Source: Rhododendron vialii | Taxonomy: Eukaryota > Streptophyta > Magnoliopsida > Ericales > Ericaceae | DNA length: 64,000 bases | NCBI RefSeq assembly: GCF_030253575.1 | Contig: NC_080567.1 | Location: forward strand, 33,757,501-33,821,500 | Direction: 5' to 3' | In this document: positions 38,893-52,053 of the stretch, in pieces | Numbering within the stretch: position 1 is the stretch's first letter | Layout of the letters: every line of letters starts with the position of its first letter | The notes under the pieces: generated by a model | Databases searched by the model: none | Seen by the model: only the letters and a program-made list of their open reading frames with translations | Told to the model about the DNA's origin: nothing | Program-made: the position numbers and the translations under genes

Positions 38893-41800
38893 CTACCCAT
38901 ATTTCAAATCAGACACGACATAGTGATGATATATACCTGACATAAAATAAGGCTGAAGAATTGTTTTGGCGAGGGGATCATCCCATTCCAGAGACTCCCA
39001 CCATTCTTCTTTTCCCGCAATGAACTTGAGAGCAGGTGGTGCTGTTGCTTGCTCGCCATCCATATGCAGCGAAATAGGCAGTCTGCTTACCAGGTTGCAA
39101 TCGCGTATCTGAACTTCTTCTATAGATGGACAAACCATCACGCCATTATATATGCTCTTCAGTCTTGGTATGTCACTTAGTTCTAAGATCTTGAGTTTTG
39201 GGAGACTGATTGAGTTGCTGTAATCTTGATGATTGCCCCAATCACTCATCTCTGCGATTTCGACTATCATATCCTCCACATTCTTACATAACATCACGGA
39301 AAGTCTCTCGAGGTTTGGGAAGTTCTGCAATAACTGGACAGGAAAGATATTCTTCAAAGCGTGACATCTACTGAAGTCCAATTCTTTTAGGTTGAAGTAA
39401 ATGTTGTGTGGTGGGGCAATCCCATCTAAGAGTACCCTAAGTCTGGGTAAATTTGACAAACAAAATGACTCGACGGTTCCCAGAGAGATTTGGCCATCTT
39501 CTGAAAAGCTTGATGAAGAAAAGATGGATTCTAACCTGTTACAACATTTGACTTTACATTTACGTAAATCTTTGGCATCTTTCAACCATGGAATATTTGA
39601 TAAGCTAACGAGATCGTGAAATCCATCAAGCACAAAGGACTCTATCCCTGCTGGGAGCATTGGCAGATCTGTCATACTTCCAAAATGTTTAGATATGTCA
39701 CAGATCCAAACCTCTTTTCCTAGATTTGATTTGCACCAACAATATTTTCCCACTATAAGACCGTACTTCTGCAACCCTTGGAACTGTTGAGACATCGCAT
39801 ACCTGATAAGCTCCTGTACATTGTGAAACTTGACAGCGACAACTTTTAATTGACTGAAGCACAAGAGATCTTCTGCTGACAATTCTATTCCTGTCCCATC
39901 AATTCTAAGGTATTGGAGTTTTGAGAGCCTGTGTAACATCCAGCGATGAACCGTCTTTCGTATTGAAAAATTACTTGAGAGGTTGAGTTTTCTTAGATTT
40001 ACCAATTTTTCTATACCTTCCGGTAATTCTTCAATTTGGCTACAAGTCAGTATAAACATTTTCAGAGCCTTCAGTTTCTTCAGTGACGGCACATACTTTA
40101 AGTGGCTACAGTCATTCAATTTTAATGCATGCAAATTCTCCAAGTTGGAGATGGACTCTGGCAGCGACGTTATTTTGCTCCGGGACAAATCCAATACCTC
40201 AAGACAAGGCATATTGGTGAAGAAAGAATCTGGAATCCCTTCTAACCCGTTGGAATATGCGCCGTTCAAAAGTAAGGTGGTAAGCCGAGGGCAGACAGGT
40301 GGTGCAATTGGAAGTTTAATTATCAAACTATACATGAAGGAAATCCTCTCAAGATCCTTAGACCAGTGTTCACATGGTACCCTTTTTTTTGTCTCACCAG
40401 CATTTACCAAGAATCGAGGACTACTTGCTGTTATTCTAAGAGCCATATCTCTGATCGAATCATGCAGCTTAACGTATTCCATCATTTTTTGTATGTCAGC
40501 AACACTCTCCAATAAGCAGCTACTCTTTAGTTTTCCCAATATAGCGTGACCCTTGTCAAACTGTTCTTCTACACTGTCCATATCAGCGATTAATTCCTCC
40601 GCAATCCAATACTCTATCAGCTCATTTACAGGGATGAAACGGTCTTGAGGATACAAGGAACAATATAAGAAACAATCCTGGAGCACCTTACTTCCTAGGC
40701 GATCATAACTAAATTTCAGTATCTCGAAAACCTTAGTTTTACCATTGTTGGCTTCTTTCGTTGATCTAATCAATTCATTTAATGCATTTCTCCACTCATG
40801 GATTCCTTCCAAGCCCCTCAAACTTCCAGTTACTGTAACAACTGCAAGCGGAAGACGAGCACATTCTTTGGCAATTTTGGCTGCGATTTCTTCCACTTCT
40901 GGAGCAAGCACCGTGTCATGTCCAATGGCCTTGGTAAGAAATAGAGTCAGTGTTTCGTCCTCTGTGAAAAGACCCATTCTTACCGGTGTACACTTCATCC
41001 TTCTACACACTTCTGATGATCGTGTAGTTAGCACAAGTTTACACCCGTTAGATCTCTTCGGTTCTGGAATACCCACGCTGTCCAGATCAAATGGCTCCCA
41101 TACATCATCTAAGATAAGGATGTACCTTTTTAGTCGGTCGAGCACTGCATGTAATTTTGTAGCTCTTTTTGTCACTTCCTCATCCTCCCTAAGAGGAAGA
41201 TCTAGAGCCTTAGCTATGTCGCTCTGTAGCTTTGTAATATCGAATGCTTTAGATACAGTGACCCAATACACATTATCAAACTTGTCTTTTTCTTCTAGGA
41301 GCTGATTGTGAATGTGCTTCATGATGGTTGTTTTGCCAATGCCCCCCATTCCATAAACACCAATCCTTGTAACATCATCATTCGTCACGCATTCCCAAAT
41401 GTTCTCTGTGTTCCTTGCCTTTGTGCATTTAACAAAATCTTCCGTTAGTGGTTGCAACAGTCTCCCAGTTGTATCTTCATCAATCATCAAACTATTAAAA
41501 TCACTGCCCTTTTTCTGGAGTTCTTGCACCTCTAGAATCTTCTTGGCGATATCCTTTCCCAACTGCATACGCAAGGAGACATTCGTTGTTTCTTCAACTA
41601 CTTCTTGCTCAAGCCTTTGCGCGCTGTCTTTAAACTGTTGCACATTTTTGAGCCAAACTTCAACTTCTTTCTTTGGTCTTTTCCCTGGCCGACGCTCCGC
41701 ATTGCTAATTTGTGAATTTATGTCATTCTCTTGACCGCTCAAGTACTCTACCTTTCTCTTGAGATTTTGCATGTTTTCGTCAAGATCCTGCAAACAAAAA

Positions 41801-44800
41801 GCAAAGGATTGTGGTCACGAGGAAATCATGAAGAGTACTTCACTAGTATTCTGATGGTTTAATTCTATTTTGCAAAAGACATCAAAGAGAAAGAAAACAT
41901 GAGTGGGATTATATTTTCTTGACAAAAAGAAAACTCTCGAATCTAGCGGTTATGATAATCCTTGGTGAAGAAAACCAATCTTGTTGGCCAGCTAATGCAA
42001 CCATTGGTCCGTTAATCCCTATCATCAAGAACAAGAAGAAAACCTCCAAGTCTCCAACATCCATCGTCAACATCGTTTACTTAGTGCTCTTCTTTGGCCA
42101 TAAAAAAAAAAATCTTAAAGTACTTATCCTTCCAAACAAACATTTGGATAAAAACAAGCAGCGCATGATATCCAGGGGCAACGGTGTGTTGGAGCTGGCA
42201 AGGGTCTAGGTAACCCCCAAATACTCTATATTTTTTGAAACAAATTTTGTATGCTTAAACACTAAGGATATAAGTATGTGATTAGTCTCAAATTAAGTTC
42301 AACTTATTACGACCTTGATCTTTAATAATTTCTCCTAATTGTTCAACAAGACATAACTAAATGGAGTAAGAGATATTTGATTGTTCTATTTACTAAAAGA
42401 AAACACACAACACTTTATGTAGCTAGAGTATTATACACGGATGAAAAGAATGTATATAATTATAGTGTATTTCTGTTAATAAGAATCTATATTTATTAAT
42501 TCGACCCCTTTGTGATAAAAATCCTGCCTCCGCTATTTGACTCTAGTGTGGTTTGAATTTTATACAACTTTAGCAACTATGCCCTCATATCTATTCCACC
42601 CCTTCCACATAGGAAAGAATGCAATCACCGATTGACCTATCTTTTAGCCACAAACAATCACGCTTTGTTTCATAATCCATACTTACCCCCAGGTGATTGT
42701 CAGCTTGCTTGCTTTGGAGTACACCAATAATTTCCTCAATGAACTTGGCTTCATACCTAAAATTTCAATTTAATATGCCAATTGAAGCTCAGTATATCAT
42801 AAAAGATTTGGAAGGATAAACCAAATTTCCATGTACATACCAAAACTAGTACACAAATTATTAAAAGTCCCCACACACAACCGCGCATGTCAAGAAGATC
42901 TATGAACTCAAAGATTTGGTCAAGAGTAACATTACTTTCCCTCGACTCCCAACCAGAGAGGGATCCAAATTGGGCTATGGCCACCTCCAATTTGGAAAAA
43001 CCAATAATTATATTAAAAAAATCCATACAACATTTAACATATTGTGCCCCATAACTTGTCACATAGAAAAGAACTTTAATAGGAGTTACAGACTTGGACC
43101 ATGTTTTCACCGATCATTATTTTAGTGTTGTTATCCTTGATTAATCTCGGCAATTTGCTCATAATTAGTTGCTGATTTTGTCACTCCCTTTTTTGTTAAC
43201 GCCACTCCCATGCAAGTATAAAAAATACACTTACAGGGAAGTAGTGTTAGCAAAAAAGGGAGTGGCAAAATCATTTCTCTTATAATTTCACCTCCAACGG
43301 GAGATAAAATTGGAAACGAATGATTCAGTTAGTCACATAAGAATTTAAGCGCACACACGATTAGCGTGTGCCTCCCTTGTAGTATATACAAGTGGTGGTT
43401 GTGATATAGTAACTAACTTTTATGGGGTGAACGATGTGTAATGAAAAAAATTCATCACCAACACGGTCAATCTGGACGAACGTCTATAATTAATTTGATA
43501 TAGGTAAATTACAGTGACTTCCCCTGAGGTCCGGGCAAATACATTAACCTCTCCTATTCTTTAGGAAAATGCTCTGACATCCCTTACTTTTGAAATTATT
43601 ATATATCAAGCTGATTCTGCATTAATTCCCATGAAATTAGGCCAAACTAGCGTCGTTTCCCGTTCGATGCACGGGACAAACAATAATTTTTGTGTGAGTT
43701 CGATATTTTGTAATGGAGCCACATGAATATTTTGTCCCGTGCATCGAACGGGAACGACGCTAGTTGAAAGAAAAGATGCTATCCCTCAGGAACAACATGA
43801 GTGTTGGGCAAATCTGGGCCGTCCATGCTCGGCAATGAACGACTCAAATTACAAAAAATATTAAATCAAATTAAATTACTTAAAAAAAAACTAAATCAAA
43901 TTAATTTGTAACAAAAAAAATCAAAAATTGTACCCGTTCAATGCATGAGATAAAAAATTAACATTAGTTTTTTTCGACCATGTGTATCGAACGGGCACAA
44001 CTCTAGTGATAAAAAATATAATCTAATATTTTTTTTTGGTCTCATGTTCGATGCACGCTAACATTAATCTCATTCTGTACACTAAACGACATATGTTGTG
44101 TAAAATGAATTTAGAGTACTACGTGACGGTACCTTGTTGGGGCATAGAATAACTTTTCATAAGTTTCTCTCTCACTCCCACATTCCCCCCACCCCCCCTC
44201 TTTTTCTCTCTCTTCCCCTCCTCCACTCCCACGTTTTTCTCTCTTTCATTTTTTTTTTAAAAACAAAACTCTAAATTCTAAGAATTTAAGATTGAGGGTT
44301 GGGAGTTTTTTGGCTAAATCAACTACATTTCTATACTATATTGATAGATAGATAGATAGCATTACTTCGAGTACAAATAGTCCTAATTGTAACAAGCATA
44401 CAAATCTTCCATTACCTCCAAACTCCAAAGTAACTAATACTTGATAAATTTCATTAGCATCTCCTGTTTGTATGGTAATGCAGTATCAAGTTTGTCATAA
44501 GTATAGAAATCTCTTTTATTATTCCCATGGGAAATATAAGAGAACCAATCAATGAAAAAAAAATCAAAAATTTCAAGTTTATTTTGCTTGTTTTAATAAT
44601 TAGTGCTTTCCACTAAGTTTAATTGGTTTCTCTCTCTTTTTTGGCATTTTTCCGATCCTCTCATCGAACTCGAGAACAATAAAAATTTTGTCTAACAAAA
44701 AATATTTAAAAAATTAACCCTTGTTTTGAAATGGACTAGTGCTCGTTTTGATTAGGTGCACCATTTTGTATCGAAATCATTGAGGGTGCATTCTTTTTAA

Positions 44801-46265
44801 CTTAATTTTCTTCTTAATTTTGTGTGTTTTGTTCGGGTTTTTTTTTTAAATTTTTGTTAGATTCACTTGATATTTTTTGGATTAATCATCTATCTCAACG
44901 AGATTAGTCTAAAAAGGAGTACAAAATTATGACCGAAAGCAACAAAAAAAAAGTTCACTAAAGACGGAAACAATATCAAACAGTTGTCTTATTTGTCTAA
45001 AGTACCGTCTTATTTGAATTCTTTCAACATTGGTCCATACTTTTATATTTTTCCGATTCGTCTCATCGAGACAGATGGTTAATTCCAAAAATTACGACAA
45101 AAAGTTAAATAAAAAGTTACAAAAAATAAAGAGTATCAAAATAAGTTCCAGACTTATAAGTTAAAAAGAACACAACCTAAATATATCGATTACATCATAA
45201 TTAATTCATGTTAGTCAGATATATCAATCCCTTAGAAACGGAGAAATGCTGCTCCCATAAGACATGCAGATACTTAAACGAAAGACATGATGGTGTGGTG
45301 CCTTGTATTTATTTATTTATTTATGTCAAAAGTGAGAAGATTGTATTGATAAATTTCCAGTAGCACTTACAAAACGGAGATCATTACAAAGAACTTGAGC
45401 AAAATCAGACTAATCGTCTAACAAATACAAAACAAGGAAATTGGTGTGGTGCCTTGTAGAGTCGACCGAAAGATGCATGGGTGATTAATTTGCGTGGCAT
45501 CATAGTTCCCATGCATATATGGCATATTGGCATTAGGGGCATCCAATATTTTGAACAGATAGATTGATATATAACTTGTGTACATAGTTTGTCCGCTGTG
45601 TTCGCCTGTTCGGAATTGTTGAATCACACAAAATACAAGAGATCGATTTGATCTCTCATTCAATACATATGAATCCTACAAAATAAAAGCGATTCACTTA
45701 CCTTGAACGTGCATATCTCTGTATCCGTATGGGCTTATGCAAATATGCGTACAATCTTAGGAGTAATAAAATGAATTGAATGAATAAATTACCTGTTGGC
45801 TTGATTTCCGGAAACCATCCCAGCCATACTCGCAACCTCCTTAAGCGCTGCACTCCATCCCTTCACTTCCTCATCCGTCACTTTCTGTCCTCTGAAATCT
45901 AGACTTTTTGCTTGCTCCTTAATTTTTGACGGATCCACCTCATAGAACACGGGCAAGATAACATGACCCAACTTCTTCTTACGGTGTTCGAGAATCGTCT
46001 GGATTTCAAATAGGCACGATTTTGAAGTGGCATAGGTTTCCGATAACACAATCACCGACATGCTGGAGTTCCAAATTGCTTTCTGCAACTCAGATTTGAT
46101 GTTCTCACCCCTCTCAATCCCTTCATTGTCCCTGAATGTTTCAAACCCCTCTCGCTTCAAAGCCTCGTAGAGGTGATCGGTGAATTTTGTACGGGTGTCT
46201 GAGCCCCTAAAGCTCAAGAAAATGTCGTAACTACATTTGAAATCAGAATTTGAAGAGGAGGCCAT
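38893..46265 (-). CDS. NLR immune receptor with TIR, coiled coil, NB-ARC and LRRs
   Basis: Intracellular immune receptor. Three exons join in phase: 46265-45793 (TIR), 42756-42687 (linker RYEAKFIEEI), 41787-38893, giving 1145 aa. Residues 10-150 are a TIR domain (YDIFLSFRGSDTRTKFTDHL). Residues 182-300 are a coiled coil with EVEVWLKNVQ, as in RPS2/RPS5-type CNLs. NB-ARC motifs: P-loop GMGGIGKTT (327-335), kinase-2 LILDDVW (405-411, Trp as in CNLs), RLPLAV in place of GLPLA (about 492), CFLYCSLYP (about 553), LHDSIRDM in place of MHD (about 622). About 12 LRRs follow. So a TIR is fused to a CNL-type body. TIR enzymatic Glu appears present in SELQKAIWNS-context but was not modelled. Intron 1 (3 kb) carries MITEs. 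Alternative: two adjacent genes, TIR-only and CNL; the linker exon argues against this. Confidence 0.8.
43645..43765. mobile_element. 121-bp palindromic MITE in the NLR first intron
   Basis: AACTAGCGTCGTTTCCCGTT on the left and AACGGGAACGACGCTAGTT on the right are inverted copies; the arms extend about 36 bp (to GTGCATCGAA/TTCGATGCAC and GGGACAAA/TTTGTCCC). A weaker relative (CCCGTTCAATGCATGAGA and ATCGAACGGGCACAACTC) lies at about 43932-44005. Confidence 0.8.
44738..45180. mobile_element. Fold-back MITE, family 1, in the NLR first intron
   Basis: ATTAATCATCTATCTCAACG in the left arm faces GATTCGTCTCATCGAGACAG and TGGTTAATTCC in the right arm; the ends carry GTGCATTCTTTTTAACTT and AAGTTAAAAAGAACACAAC. 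The CGATTCGTCTCATCGAGAC theme links it to the 8821 and 15353 elements. Confidence 0.5.
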
Positions 46266-47464
46266 CGAAGAATGCAGAGATTGAGCTACGACGTTAGATC
46301 AGGATGTGTTTTTTTTTTCAAATAGACATGTTCTTCTTGACTAACCCTGCGAATTGAACGATTTTGTATCATTCAGGAATCAGGAAAATTAAGCTCTCAA
46401 AATTCTCATAAAAACTTCAACAACAGAGACAGAGGAGACGGAGGAAAAAGTTTATATACACCTGCATGCCACCAAGACCAAGAGGTTTTATTCATTATAT
46501 ATATTTTTTATATAAAGAGTTTGTACTCCTCTTATTTTTGCAACGATAAAGGAGGCCCAAAAATATAATCCAATGCCAAATCTATGAATAGAATGCAATT
46601 TTTAGGAAGCATGAGGTCCAAATTAAGAAAATGAGACTTTAAACTTTATGTTTTGTACGAATTATGTTTATATTAGGGTGTTAGATTAAGACAAAAGGAA
46701 AGGAAAACAACAGAAAACCAAAGAAAGGAAAGCAACATATCAAGCGGCTTTCACAGTTTGTGATACATGCGCATATGACAAACACCGTTTATTATGATTT
46801 TTAGTATGTTATTTTGAATTTTATCTAGAGTCGATCCTATCCATATCATGCATAGTCCATCTTTTTATTGTTTTAATACACATGTTCGCTAACACAAAGG
46901 GGAAATTCTAGCTCCATCCCAGCATAGAAACTAGAAAGGCAACCGGGCACAGTTTTCTTCCCAAACAGTGGTTGAACTCCACTTCCTAGCTACCAGCTGT
47001 CTGCTTTCTTCCGAAACAGTTTTCAGAGCAATAACGTCTCATTTTTTCAGACGAGAGGGCATGTGAGTTGCATGTGACAGTTTCCATCGAATTCGTAACA
47101 AAATAGAAACGGAAGTTGCATTTTCATTAGTTTGAGGTGGTTATATAGGTGATGGAGTAAAGATAAAAGAAAGAGAAAGTCAGGATCATTGAACTTGAAC
47201 TTGTCAACTATATCAACGATTTCAACGTTACAGTGCAGCAGAACTCAGAAGAGCCAACACGTACGTGAGCAAAGCTCGCAGAATATAATTTTTTCATAAC
47301 CGACTTAGTTAGATACATAAGTTAGTTAGTTAAAAGGAAATCTTTTAATTAATTTGCAACGTTGGCGGATGTGAATTAGTTAGGGAGTAAGGCGAGTATA
47401 TCGAGCATTCTCAGCGTTGATATAATTTAATTCAACTGAATGAGTGATTGAAATCCAGGGGTTT
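46266..47464. other. Promoter and upstream flank of the NLR gene
   Basis: AT-rich, with a T-run just upstream of the ATG and TATATATATTTTTTATATA near 46495. No other gene or clear repeat boundary. Confidence 0.4.
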
Positions 47465-48414
47465 TGTAACACCCCGTCTCAGGAAAATAATTGTTCTTTG
47501 TTCTAGACCGGCCGAGAGTTTTAAACAAGGCAAAAAGGATCTAGAGAGAGAGAGGCAAAATGGGACAGTACGTGTCTAAACCACCTTAACGCATATCGAT
47601 CCTCAGGTATTCAATGGGGCGAGAAGACTGAAAAGGTGTATAAGGGGAATAAAATCAAGAATGAAAAGGTGATCGATAATATATAAAGGCAAAAAAAGAA
47701 TAAAACAAAGATTGGGAAGGATATATTTGTGATGTGTATCTAAGAATTTGATGGTGGGTATACTATTTTTGGACAGTAGATTGAGAAGGAACAATCATAT
47801 ACGAACCCCAAGATTGCGTGAATAATAAGCATCCCAATCCAGTACAGAACAATAGGTTTACATAATACAGAACAAAACAGAAGACTGAATGAATAATATG
47901 CATCCCAATCCAAAATTGTTTTTAACATCATGGGGGAGATAATGACATTAAAACCCTCATACCTAAGACCAAAGAGATATGATAATAGCCTTGATATGTT
48001 CTGCCAAAAAAATAAAACGAACACATCTAAATTAAACAAGCATGAAATCCTCATAATCGGATTGCGAAAAAAATTGTATAACATACATAACAGAAGAATT
48101 CAACCTAAATTGCAATGTATCAAATTTGCAAAAAAATAACTAAGCTTAATAAAATTAGAAAGCTACATCTAGAACGACATGTTTTACAACTAAAATGCAG
48201 ATCGATAGTCTTAGAAATCATGTAATTAATGTAAAATCTTTTTTAATTGAGGTGCTTATATTATATTTAATAACTTAAAGGACTAAAGTGCAATTTTTTT
48301 TAAAAAAATTGTGCATGAGTGCCGTGTGTGTGCTGATGTGTTGTGTGTGTGTGTTTCTTTTAAAACAAAAGAAAAAAAAAAAGGAAACCTATCCAGGGAG
48401 GTTTTGTTCAACGT

Positions 48415-48463
<49 letters not shown>
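48415..48463 (+). repeat. (GA)n microsatellite
   Basis: About 24 uninterrupted GA units inside the LTR-like block, likely highly variable between individuals. Confidence 0.95.
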
Positions 48464-48464
<1 letters not shown>

Positions 48465-49894
48465 AACGGTGGAGAAGAAGAAGAAAGAAGGAAAGAAAGG
48501 AGGAAATAGGTAGGGTCAAATTGAAGCTTAACTAGGTATTTTACATCTTCTTTAAGTATTAAATTTCCTATTTCTCATGCTAGGTTTCTTATTCTGCATC
48601 TAATATGCTTTGAATTGAAGCCATGGGAGAGGGTTTTTGAGGTTGGAATTGAGTTTTTATTTCAGAAAATTCTTGTATATGATGAACATGCATAATTGTG
48701 TTTGAACAAGTTGATAATCTGTCCTGTTTTGGCGAATTTATTCAAGGTACCTCGAAATCTTCTAAATTCTTGAAAAAAATCCTGAAGGTTCATCTGTGAG
48801 TCTATTGCATCGTGTTAAATTTTGAGAAAATAACTCGAAGTGGTTTGGCCTACAAAATTCGTGGACTGAACTGGTGTCTGATTCGCGTCTGTGCAGACAG
48901 CACAGACACGTGTTGGAAAAAGGGGCATCACTTCTTGCTCGGGTATCGGTTTTATGCACCGTTTATTGATTCCGAAACTAGACTCGTATATCTTTCTAAA
49001 TATGTATGGGTTGTGCCGTGAATCTTTCTAGATTATAGCAGTTTTTGAATTAAAGTTCAGGTTTTGGTGATTCTGGAATTCTGGGCAGCTTTTGGAGCTG
49101 TGCTGTTCATCAATTTTAGCATAGTTGAATATGCTTAATGACTATGGGTTTTCATGAGTCTTAAACATTGATCAATTGGTGATGTTTTAGTGTTGGAATT
49201 ATTGGAAAAGATTGAGTATGTGATTTTTAATGAGCTTTCGATCGTAGACTGTCCTGTTGAAATCGTAATTTCGTGTTTCTTGTTATGTAATTTCAATTGA
49301 GCATATCTTAGTCTTCCGGAGTCCAATTTGAGCAAATTTTATATCTAGATTGATGTAATAAAAGTCTTCTTGCTAGCGGTGGTGGTCTTGTAGTACTCTT
49401 TTGAATCTATAGAAAAGTATGGCCAAAATACAATAGATTGTCTAGCTGAATTTTAGTATTTTCAACATAGAATTACTGAAAGTGCAGGAAACATGTGCTA
49501 CATGCTGAAACTGTTTTTGGAACGTGCTGGAACTGTTTTGGAAGTTGAAAAATATGAAGTATAGGTGCTGTAGTTGTGTATTGGTAGCTGGTGTTGTTGT
49601 ATTACTGTAAACATGTTTTAAAGAACAGCTATAGGTGTTTATAATTGCAGAAAATAAGAGTTGGACACCGAATTTGACTAAATTAGACGTATTGTATTGT
49701 TGAACTGATATTGTTAATGCAATTGTTAAAGCCTTAAAAGTATTTCTATACTAAAATGTTTGGCTTGTGGATAGGTGACGATTCGGTGAATCAAGGAGCA
49801 CCGAAACCATAAGTTGTACTTTCTTTTGGAGTACAAGGTGAGTGTTTGATTCATAGATGTTGTTCTATATTGAATTGAACTTGATTGTTGGCTT

Positions 49895-50050
49895 AGTGCC
49901 CGGTGATTGGCTTTATGCCAAAAGGCTTTTATGCCTTAAGTTATTGGCTGTGTGCCCGGTGATTGGCTTTATGCCTTAAACTATTGGCTGTGTGTCCGGT
50001 GATTGGCTTAATGCCAAGAGGCTTACGCTTTAAATTATTGGCTGCTTGTC
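49895..50050 (+). repeat. Tandem repeat GTGCCCGGTGATTGGCTTTATGCC type
   Basis: Four imperfect units of about 50 bp built on CCGGTGATTGGCTT and TATTGGCTGTGTG. Confidence 0.8.
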
Positions 50051-50809
50051 TGGTGTTACTTTTTATTTCTCGATAAACTGTTACAAGTTGAGAATATTTT
50101 TTAGCTGTACCTTTGAATATGGAATTGCATCCATGTCTCATAAATATTCCCGGATTCCATTTGGAATCCAGTTTTGCAGGCGTTGTAGATATCCACTGCT
50201 GATCATCGTGTGGTGGTACCCTCGCTTAGGGTAGCATGTCGGGAAGGCTGGACTGATTTTGGTGAAATATTGTAGATAGGAATGTAGTTGCAGCCTATGT
50301 TGATATTTAGTTTGTTGTATAGTTTAATGCTTTCTTAAGACTTCCGCTGTGTTTGTAAGAACGTTAAGTTTTGCGTAATCAATAAAATGGCTATTGATTA
50401 ATTTAATTGCTAGAATTTGAGTTGTAGAAATGGGTTGGTGGTTGATGTTGCACCCTCACGTCGGTTTAAGCTCATTTGAGTGCTGGCCCGGGGTGGGGTG
50501 TGACAATTAATGTCCCAAAAAACTCACCACACAATAGGCAGAAGTCAAGCACATAGATAAATTAAGGGGAGCGGGAAAAAACTGAACCCAAAAGTGAAAA
50601 AGAAAGAGTTGCCTTACTTGATCGTGAAATAGCACTTGGTCGCGAAATAGCAACAGATGCAGTTACGTTGGATTAGTGGTTGATAGCAATATCGGATGAA
50701 GAAAGTCAAAAAAATTGTAACATAATGGATGAGGGAAATGTGTTAGTAGAAGGGAGGAGATGGGGAAATGTAAATTAGTTTGGAAAAAACGAAGGAAGGA
50801 GGAAGGAAG

Positions 50810-52053
50810 AGTACGTTGGTGAGTCAAGGAAGCAACAAATGACAAAATGACATGTATGTAAATCAGTTGGAAACGCAAAAGAAGGAGACGAAGTCGAAGA
50901 GTAGTGGAAAAAAAAAAGAGGAGACCAAGAGTAGTGGAGTGGAGTGGAGTGAAAGATGATTTAAAAAAGACGACGCAAAATGGGGTGGAACTCTGCTTTG
51001 CAGCTCAGCAGGTGTGACAAATGGGGCATCTTTGGAATAAATAATCTTATTAGGTGAATGATTGTTGTTGCTCAGTGCTCAGCAGGTGGTGAAATCTGCT
51101 TTGTGCTCAGCAGGTGCGTGGAACTCGACAATGATTGCTCTCAAGTACAGTGAACCTTAACAAATTCAAGCCACCACCTCTTTCTCTCTCTCTTTCTCTG
51201 CTGCGACCAAATCATCCGTCCGAAGTCACAGGTTTCTCTCAATCTCGCCTCAAATCCACGTTCTCCCACCTCATCATACCCAGCGAATAGGCACTTTGGG
51301 TTTTGAGAAAAGTTTTTTAAAATAATATGTAAATAGATAAATAGAGAAAATTTATTGAAAAGCAGGCCCAAAAATTTTGAGACTTTAAAACCAACAAAGT
51401 TATAGCTTGGCAACTCCTAAATTTGATGGGCTATCTGAGAAATTGACAATGTAACAGAGTTAAGTAACTTCTCCTTGTGAAATACTCCCTCCGTCCCTAA
51501 ATGTTTGGCACTTTCATGATTTTTATTGTCCCATATTATTTGTCCATTTTGAAAAGTCAAAAGCAAAATATGGTAAATTTCCTATGTTACCCTTTTCTTT
51601 TGGGCACCAAATTTCAAATTCAAATTTTCAAGTACTATTCAAAGTACACTAGAGGGTAAGATTGGACACTTGATTTTTGCATAATACAATAATATTTATT
51701 TCTTAAAAGTTAGAACTCCCAAAAGTGCCAAACATTTAGGGACGGAGGGAGTACTGATTTTAAGATGTATATAGACATGCATGCATTCATGTGAAATTAT
51801 CTCGATATCACAGTTTTAAAAGCCAGAGCAAAGCTCTTTATCAGAGCCGGCCCTGAGTTACAATTTGTGTTGTGGCGCTTTAGGCCTCCAAAATATTCTG
51901 AATTGCAAGGGCCCCTCCTAATTTTTTATCCTTTATTATAAGTCCAACAAAAGAGACCCATTTTTAATTTTCACTTTAAACCCCCGAAAATTCAAAGCCG
52001 ACTCTGCTCTCCATGAATGGGTCCCAAAGGAATTGATGCATAAGTTTGGGTGT
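50810..52053 (+). repeat. Segmental duplication, copy 1 left part
   Basis: Shares landmarks with 60960-61470: ATGTAAAT.AGTTGGAAACGC, AAGAGTAGTGGAGTG, ACGACGCAAAA, CTGCTTTG, and the near-identical GACCAAATCATCCGTCCGAA to TCTCTCAATCTC. It breaks off at the Athila-like insertion (target GGTGT) and resumes at 59395. Non-coding. Confidence 0.75.
51485..51751. mobile_element. Stowaway-type MITE (Tc1/mariner)
   Basis: Ends CTCCCTCCGTCCCTAAATG and CATTTAGGGACGGAGGGAG are perfect inverted repeats, followed inward by TTTGGCACTTT against AAAAGTGCCAA. The flanks are TA dinucleotides (51483-51484, 51752-51753). Absent from copy 2 of the segmental duplication, so it inserted after that duplication. Confidence 0.92.

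Larger units (their letters stand above)
47465..50505 (+). mobile_element. LTR-like block (gypsy type), unmatched flanks
   Basis: Starts TGTAACACCCCGTCTCAG and ends GGGGTGGGGTGTGACA, the TG...CA ends and mirrored CACCCC/GGGGTG style of chromovirus LTRs. The 3041-bp interior is non-coding and holds tandem units of GCCCGGTGATTGGCTTTATG at 49895-50050, comparable with the array in the 3488 LTR. The flanking 5-mers (GGTTT and ATTAA) differ, so it is not a clean solo LTR; recombination between elements or a wrong boundary are both possible. Confidence 0.55.

Noticed and set aside
39983..41305. Two 180-190-aa plus-strand frames opposite the NLR exon
   Set aside because: Antisense shadows of the NB-ARC and LRR coding region.
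42757..43110. 117-aa minus-strand open frame in the NLR first intron
   Set aside because: It abuts the acceptor of the linker exon but shows no recognisable domain, is AT-driven in composition and would break the in-phase TIR-linker junction.
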